The notes under the pieces were generated by a model, which worked only from the letters and a program-made list of their open reading frames with translations, was not told where the DNA came from and searched no databases. Below, piece by piece: positions 60,333-64,000 of a stretch of 64,000 nucleotides of DNA; the first letter of the stretch is position 1; every line of letters starts with the position of its first letter. The position numbers were made by a program, and so were the translations under genes. Where the stretch lies: NCBI RefSeq assembly GCF_017308015.1, contig NZ_JAFKFW010000002.1, positions 1-64,000 of the forward strand, written 5' to 3'. The stretch comes from Allobosea sp. GTDB taxonomy: Bacteria > Pseudomonadota > Alphaproteobacteria > Rhizobiales > Beijerinckiaceae.

Positions 60333-61385
60333 CTAGCCGACGTCCAGTCTGCGCGCCCGGCTCCGCAGCCAGAACGGCAGTCCCGACAGCAGCGCCCGGA
60401 GCGCAGCCTCGTTCTGATGAAGACCGTTGAGCGAGACGCGCGGCAGAGCGTGGAGATGACCGGCGTGCTCGGGGAAGAGATGGCCTGCTCTCGTGGTGAC
60501 CGCGCTTTCGAAACCCGCCTGGGCCGCCAAGGCGAAATCGCGCGGCCCGGCCGAGCCGGGATCGCCGACCGGATAGGCGAAATGGCGGATCGGGATACCC
60601 AGTTCGTCTTCCAGACGCTGCCTGCTCTCAGCAATTTCACGGCGGGCGACATCGGCGTCGTGCTTTGCCAGCATCGGATGCGTCAGGGTATGGGCACCTA
60701 TCGTCACACCCGGCGCGCCGGACAAGGCTCGCAGCGTCTCCCAGGGCAAGCATTCGCGCTCGACGAGGGTGGCGGAGTCGACGCCGGCCTCGGCCGCCAG
60801 CGCGGAAATCGCTGAGAGCAGAGTCGCTTCCGGCCCGCGGCGCAGACGCCAGTAGAGCCTGGCGAAGACGCGCGTCTTCTCGTCCTCCGTTCCAGTCCGT
60901 GCGGTGAAGCGGCCGTCGGGCAGGACGAGATCGAGCCGTGGCAGCGCCCGGATCGCCTCCTCCAGCTCCAACCACCAGAGCCGCGCCGTACGATCGGCAA
61001 AGCCCGGCGTCACATACAACGTCCAGGGCGCCTCATGCTTCGCCAGCACCGGCCACGCTTCCTCGACATTGTCGCGATACCCATCGTCAAAGGTCAATGC
61101 GACGAAGAAGCGGCCGGGCTGGGGATTGCGCAGGCGCGCCAGCGCCTCCTGCAAAGAGACGATGTCATAACCTTCGCTTCGGATGAGGCGAAGCGCGTGA
61201 TCGAGAAAGCCTGGCGTGACGTCGAGCAGGGCGTTCGGCGCGAAACCGCGCGGCCCGGCCCCCCGGACATGGTGCAGCGTCAGGATCACGCCTGCACCTT
61301 GCGCGAAGCCGCGGCTCCAGCGGTCGGCGCCCATCGCCGCCATCATCCGGAAAGCGGCCGCGATGGCCATGTGACGTCCGTTCAT
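60333..61385 (-). CDS. NodB-type polysaccharide deacetylase (CE4 family)
   Basis: The protein (350 residues from the ATG at 61385) has the CE4 motifs VALTFDDGYRDNVEEAWPVL (catalytic base and metal aspartate), IGAHTLTHPML (metal histidines) and HFAYPVGDPGSAGPRDF. CE4 enzymes deacetylate N-acetyl sugars or polysaccharides. There is no clear signal peptide, so a cytoplasmic or membrane-adjacent location is likely. The next genes encode a CelD-type GNAT and an ExoP-like protein, so exopolysaccharide production is the likely context. An ATG at 61370 is also possible. Confidence 0.85.
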   Translation of the reverse strand: MNGRHMAIAAAFRMMAAMGADRWSRGFAQGAGVILTLHHVRGAGPRGFAPNALLDVTPGFLDHALRLIRSEGYDIVSLQEALARLRNPQPGRFFVALTFDDGYRDNVEEAWPVLAKHEAPWTLYVTPGFADRTARLWWLELEEAIRALPRLDLVLPDGRFTARTGTEDEKTRVFARLYWRLRRGPEATLLSAISALAAEAGVDSATLVERECLPWETLRALSGAPGVTIGAHTLTHPMLAKHDADVARREIAESRQRLEDELGIPIRHFAYPVGDPGSAGPRDFALAAQAGFESAVTTRAGHLFPEHAGHLHALPRVSLNGLHQNEAALRALLSGLPFWLRSRARRLDVG

Positions 61386-61433
61386 CGCCGCCAAATGCAA
61401 CCGTCCCCTTGCAACCGCCGTCCTCGATTTGCC

Positions 61434-61482
61434 GCATCGTCCTCACGCGCAGCGGTATCCACTCCGCTCGACAATGCTTTAA
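61434..61482 (+). repeat. Dispersed intergenic repeat, family A copy 2
   Basis: GCATCGTCCTCACGCGCAGC, then GGTATCCACTCCGCTCG and ACAATGCTTTAA parallels the copy at 11822-11870 at most positions. It lies in the divergent region between the deacetylase and GNAT genes. Confidence 0.6.
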
Positions 61483-61586
61483 CGCTATCGCGCGATCACG
61501 CGGCCGGGCCGGACGATTGTGGCCGATCCGTTCACAATGACGGGTTAAGGAAACGCCATCTGTCCTGCTCGCCTGGGCGAGGAAAC

Positions 61587-62813
61587 ATGTCCGCCATCGC
61601 CGCCTCGACGCCGGCCGTATCCGACGCGCCCCTTGCCGGGCGCGTCGCGTCGCGCCCCTGGGTCTCGATCGCGATCGAGACCGACATCGCGGCACTCGCC
61701 GAGAGATGGCGTCTTTTCGAGGCGACAGCGCTGGTGACGCCCTACCAGAGCTACGACTGGGTCAGGCCCTTCATAGAGACGATCGGAGCCACCCATGGCA
61801 TGGCCCTGCGCTACGCCCTGGTGCATGGCGCCGACGGCAAACTTGGCGCGCTGCTGCCACTCGTCATCACCCGCCGCAGCGGCTTCCGCTTCGCCGAGTT
61901 CATCGGCGGCAAGCACGCGAATTATCATATGGGCATCTATGCCCCGGCCTTCGCAGCCCAACTCGACGCACGCCTCACAGAGCAATTACTGACCGAGATC
62001 GGCACCGCGATCGGCGGACTTGACGCACTCGCCTTCGTCAACCAGCCAGTGATATGGCAGGGCGTCGCCAATCCCGCGGCACGGCTTGCCGCCGGTCCAA
62101 GCCCGAGCCGCGCCTACAAGCTCGCGCTGATCGCCGGCGACGGCGACGCGACGCTCAAGCGCTCGATGAGCAGCCACGCTCGCAAGAAACTCAAGAACAA
62201 GCATCGTCGCTTCCAGGATTTCGGCCCGTCAGTGCTGACGCGGGCGACGACACCCGGCGAGGCGGCCCGCATCATCGACGCCTTGCTGACACAAAAGGCA
62301 CAGCGGTTCCGCGCCATGGGCCTGCCCGACCCCTTCGCCGAGCCGGCGATGCGTGCTTTTCTGGAGCGGGCGACCATGGATGACGGCTCAGGTCGCTCCG
62401 CGATCGAGCTCTATGCCCTCGATCTCGACGGCCGAGCGGTGGCGACCTATGTCGGCGCGAGGCAGGGCGAACGCTTCTCTGGCATGGCGACCTCGTTCGA
62501 CATGGCGAGCGAAACCGTCAAGACCAGTCCGGGCGAGCTGCTGCTGGCCGAGCTGATCCGCCTGAAAGCCCGCGAGGGCGTCGCGGTCTTCGATCTCGGC
62601 GTCGGCGAGGCCCGTTACAAAACGACCTTCTGCGACGACCAGGACGATCTCGTCGACAGCTTCCTGCCATTGACCTTCAAGGGCCGCGTCTTCGCGCGCA
62701 TCGCCCGGACGAAACGCGACCTGAAACGGCGGATCAAGCGCTCCCCTGCCGCCCTGAAGCTCGCTTACCGGGTCTCGGGCTGGCTGCGGGGCAAGCGCCC
62801 CGAAGATGACTAG
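61587..62813 (+). CDS. CelD/BcsL-type GNAT acetyltransferase
   Basis: The 408-residue protein belongs to the CelD/BcsL family of GNAT-fold proteins linked to exopolysaccharide and cellulose loci. Visible features are the first GNAT half with YQSYDWVRPFIETIG, and the second half YALDLDGRAVATYVGARQGERFSGMATSFD, then GELLLAELIRLKAREGVAVFDLGVGEARYKTTF, typical of the family. It may transfer an acyl group to a sugar. The start at 61587 follows GAGGAAAC; the frame extends upstream into a region without support. It is convergent with the ExoP-like gene. Confidence 0.86.
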   Translation: MSAIAASTPAVSDAPLAGRVASRPWVSIAIETDIAALAERWRLFEATALVTPYQSYDWVRPFIETIGATHGMALRYALVHGADGKLGALLPLVITRRSGFRFAEFIGGKHANYHMGIYAPAFAAQLDARLTEQLLTEIGTAIGGLDALAFVNQPVIWQGVANPAARLAAGPSPSRAYKLALIAGDGDATLKRSMSSHARKKLKNKHRRFQDFGPSVLTRATTPGEAARIIDALLTQKAQRFRAMGLPDPFAEPAMRAFLERATMDDGSGRSAIELYALDLDGRAVATYVGARQGERFSGMATSFDMASETVKTSPGELLLAELIRLKAREGVAVFDLGVGEARYKTTFCDDQDDLVDSFLPLTFKGRVFARIARTKRDLKRRIKRSPAALKLAYRVSGWLRGKRPEDD

Positions 62814-62833
62814 GACGCCCTCGCCTCACCGCA

Positions 62834-64000
62834 TCAGGCGCCGACGGTCATCTCCGGCCGCGAAACCGGAGGCGTCGGCCCGCCACCCTCGGCATCGAGG
62901 ATCAGCGTGACCGGAGCCTCGGTCAGCTCGCTCAGACGATAGGCGGTCTCAAGAGCATGGCCGTTGCCGACCCGGCCGCTCATAACAAGTCCGGCCTGCG
63001 CCCGGCGCGCGATCGGCGCCAGCACCATGCCGTCGTCGTTCGAGGCTGCCGCGACCAGCACCCAGTCATAGGTCTCACACAGCGCGTCGAGCGCGACATC
63101 GACGAGATCGGGCGCGGCGAGCACCGCGTCGCGGCCGGCGCGGCCGGCGCCGATGCGATGCAGACGCGAACCCGGCGCCCGCATGATGATGTCAGAGAAC
63201 AGCGCCTCACCGGCGAGCAGTTCCGAGAATCCGGCCTCCCCGCCAGCATGGTCGGAGGAGAGATCGACGAGCACGCAGCGGCAGCGCTGAGCCAGCAGCT
63301 CGGCGAGGTCGCGCGGCCTTGCAGCCTCGTCACCGGCACCATCCAGCACCAGCGCCAGCGGCGCCATGCCACGCACCGGCTCGCGAGTCCGTTCGGCGAT
63401 CTCGGCCAATGTCAGCTCGGGACGATCGAGGTCGAGCCGGGTCTGACCGAGCTTCCCGGCATGGGTCAGCAAGCCGGCGACGCACGCATGACGCGGCGCG
63501 TCGGGCACCGGATCCGGCGCCTCCGTCTCGTCCTCGGTCGCGCCGGCGGAAACCCAGCGCGGCCCGCGCGGAGCGCCCGGCAGCGAGCGGCTCTGACCGT
63601 TGAGCAATTCGCGTGTCACGATGGTTGCCAGCGCGATCAGGAAGGTCGCGAGCGTCGAGACCAGCACAACAGGCAACTTCTTCGGAAAGGAGGCCTCCGT
63701 CGGCTCGACGGCGCGCGAGATGATACGGGCATCGGCCGGCGCGGCATTCATCGTGTCGCGCGCCACCGCTTCGCGATAGCGCTGCATATACTGCTCCAGT
63801 TGCTCGCGCAGCGTGCGGGCTTCGCGCTCCAGCGCGCGCAACTGGACTTCGCTGTCATTGGCGCTGGAGACGTTCTTCTTCTGCCCGTCGAGCGCGGCCT
63901 GGAAGCTCTCGACGCGCTGGCCGGCGATCTTGGCCTCGTTCTCGAGCGTGCGGACCGTGCGTTCGGCGGCGGCGCGGAGCTGGCCTTCCAGGTCGAAAAG
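62834..64000 (-). CDS. Exopolysaccharide chain-length protein (ExoP/Wzz-BY-kinase-like), partial
   Basis: The frame is open to the right edge and ends at 62834, so 388 C-terminal residues are seen. A coiled-coil rich part (LEREARTLREQLEQYMQRYRE) is followed by the PKKLP motif and a membrane helix (VVLVSTLATFLIALATIVTREL), as in Wzz proteins. The cytoplasmic part resembles the BY-kinase fold (LVDLSSDHAGGEAGFSELLAGEALFSDII), but no GKS/T Walker A motif is present; its position reads ALVLDGAGDEAARPRDLAEL. It is probably a kinase-dead relative that controls polymer length. Confidence 0.8.
   Translation of the reverse strand, partial: LFDLEGQLRAAAERTVRTLENEAKIAGQRVESFQAALDGQKKNVSSANDSEVQLRALEREARTLREQLEQYMQRYREAVARDTMNAAPADARIISRAVEPTEASFPKKLPVVLVSTLATFLIALATIVTRELLNGQSRSLPGAPRGPRWVSAGATEDETEAPDPVPDAPRHACVAGLLTHAGKLGQTRLDLDRPELTLAEIAERTREPVRGMAPLALVLDGAGDEAARPRDLAELLAQRCRCVLVDLSSDHAGGEAGFSELLAGEALFSDIIMRAPGSRLHRIGAGRAGRDAVLAAPDLVDVALDALCETYDWVLVAAASNDDGMVLAPIARRAQAGLVMSGRVGNGHALETAYRLSELTEAPVTLILDAEGGGPTPPVSRPEMTVGA

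Noticed and set aside
1-64000. CRISPR array, prophage or intact insertion sequence
   Set aside because: I saw no regularly spaced direct repeats, no phage structural genes and no transposase gene with flanking inverted ends.

Overview
The window is about 64 kb of GC-rich chromosomal DNA from an alphaproteobacterium, most likely of the order Hyphomicrobiales; a Bosea-like genus is an inference I cannot prove. Supporting signs are the imuA-imuB-dnaE2 mutasome with an alphaproteobacterial GTTC-N7-GTTC SOS box, the hom-glpX-recJ order, the paaI-rplM-rpsI block, a class I PHA synthase, split chromate-transporter halves, and CUT1 and amino-acid ABC transport genes. There is no CRISPR array, prophage or intact insertion sequence.

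Layout. 0-2.2 kb: tail of an aromatic-acid operon (acyl-CoA dehydrogenase end, aryl-CoA ligase, RidA-like protein). 2.2-5.6 kb: assimilatory sulfate operon cysH-cysD-cysN, with a perfect palindrome at its promoter that recurs almost unchanged at metY (57.5 kb). 5.7-11.5 kb: SOS mutagenesis cassette. 11.9-15.7 kb: cardiolipin synthase, an EEP-family phosphodiesterase and two half-size ChrA proteins. 15.7-21.9 kb: FAD amine oxidase, molybdopterin oxidoreductase, an orphan amino-acid binding protein and a PatB/MalY C-S lyase.

22.1-36.8 kb is the most unusual region: a catabolic island with a complete CUT1-type ABC importer, an M81 (MlrC-like) metalloprotein, a SelA-like PLP enzyme, a fold-type-II PLP enzyme, two AstE/AspA-family deacylases, a cyclic amidohydrolase, a sugar-acid dehydratase of the enolase superfamily, a DHDPS-family aldolase and a FadR-type GntR regulator. 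Three of its intergenic promoter regions carry the same TTGT-N3-ACAA-type operator, so it reads as one regulon. Its substrate is unknown; an N-acylated or amide-linked amino-sugar acid or similar compound is my working guess.

37.2-45.3 kb is housekeeping: tRNA-Glu, recJ, glpX, hom, a methyltransferase, an alanine-type aminotransferase and a lipoprotein. 45.4-51.4 kb: phaC, a FadL-like porin, an FAH-family hydrolase and a LuxR-type regulator. 51.5-55.9 kb: argC with an apparent arginine-rich leader peptide and attenuator, speB, a small membrane protein, rpsI, rplM with a 5' hairpin leader, and a PaaI thioesterase. 56-64 kb: enoyl-CoA hydratase, CoA-binding protein, metY, ctaA, DUF2842 protein and the start of an exopolysaccharide region (NodB-type deacetylase, CelD-type GNAT, ExoP-like chain-length protein cut by the window end).

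All positions and motifs were read by eye from the sequence; family names rest on recognised motifs, not on database searches.
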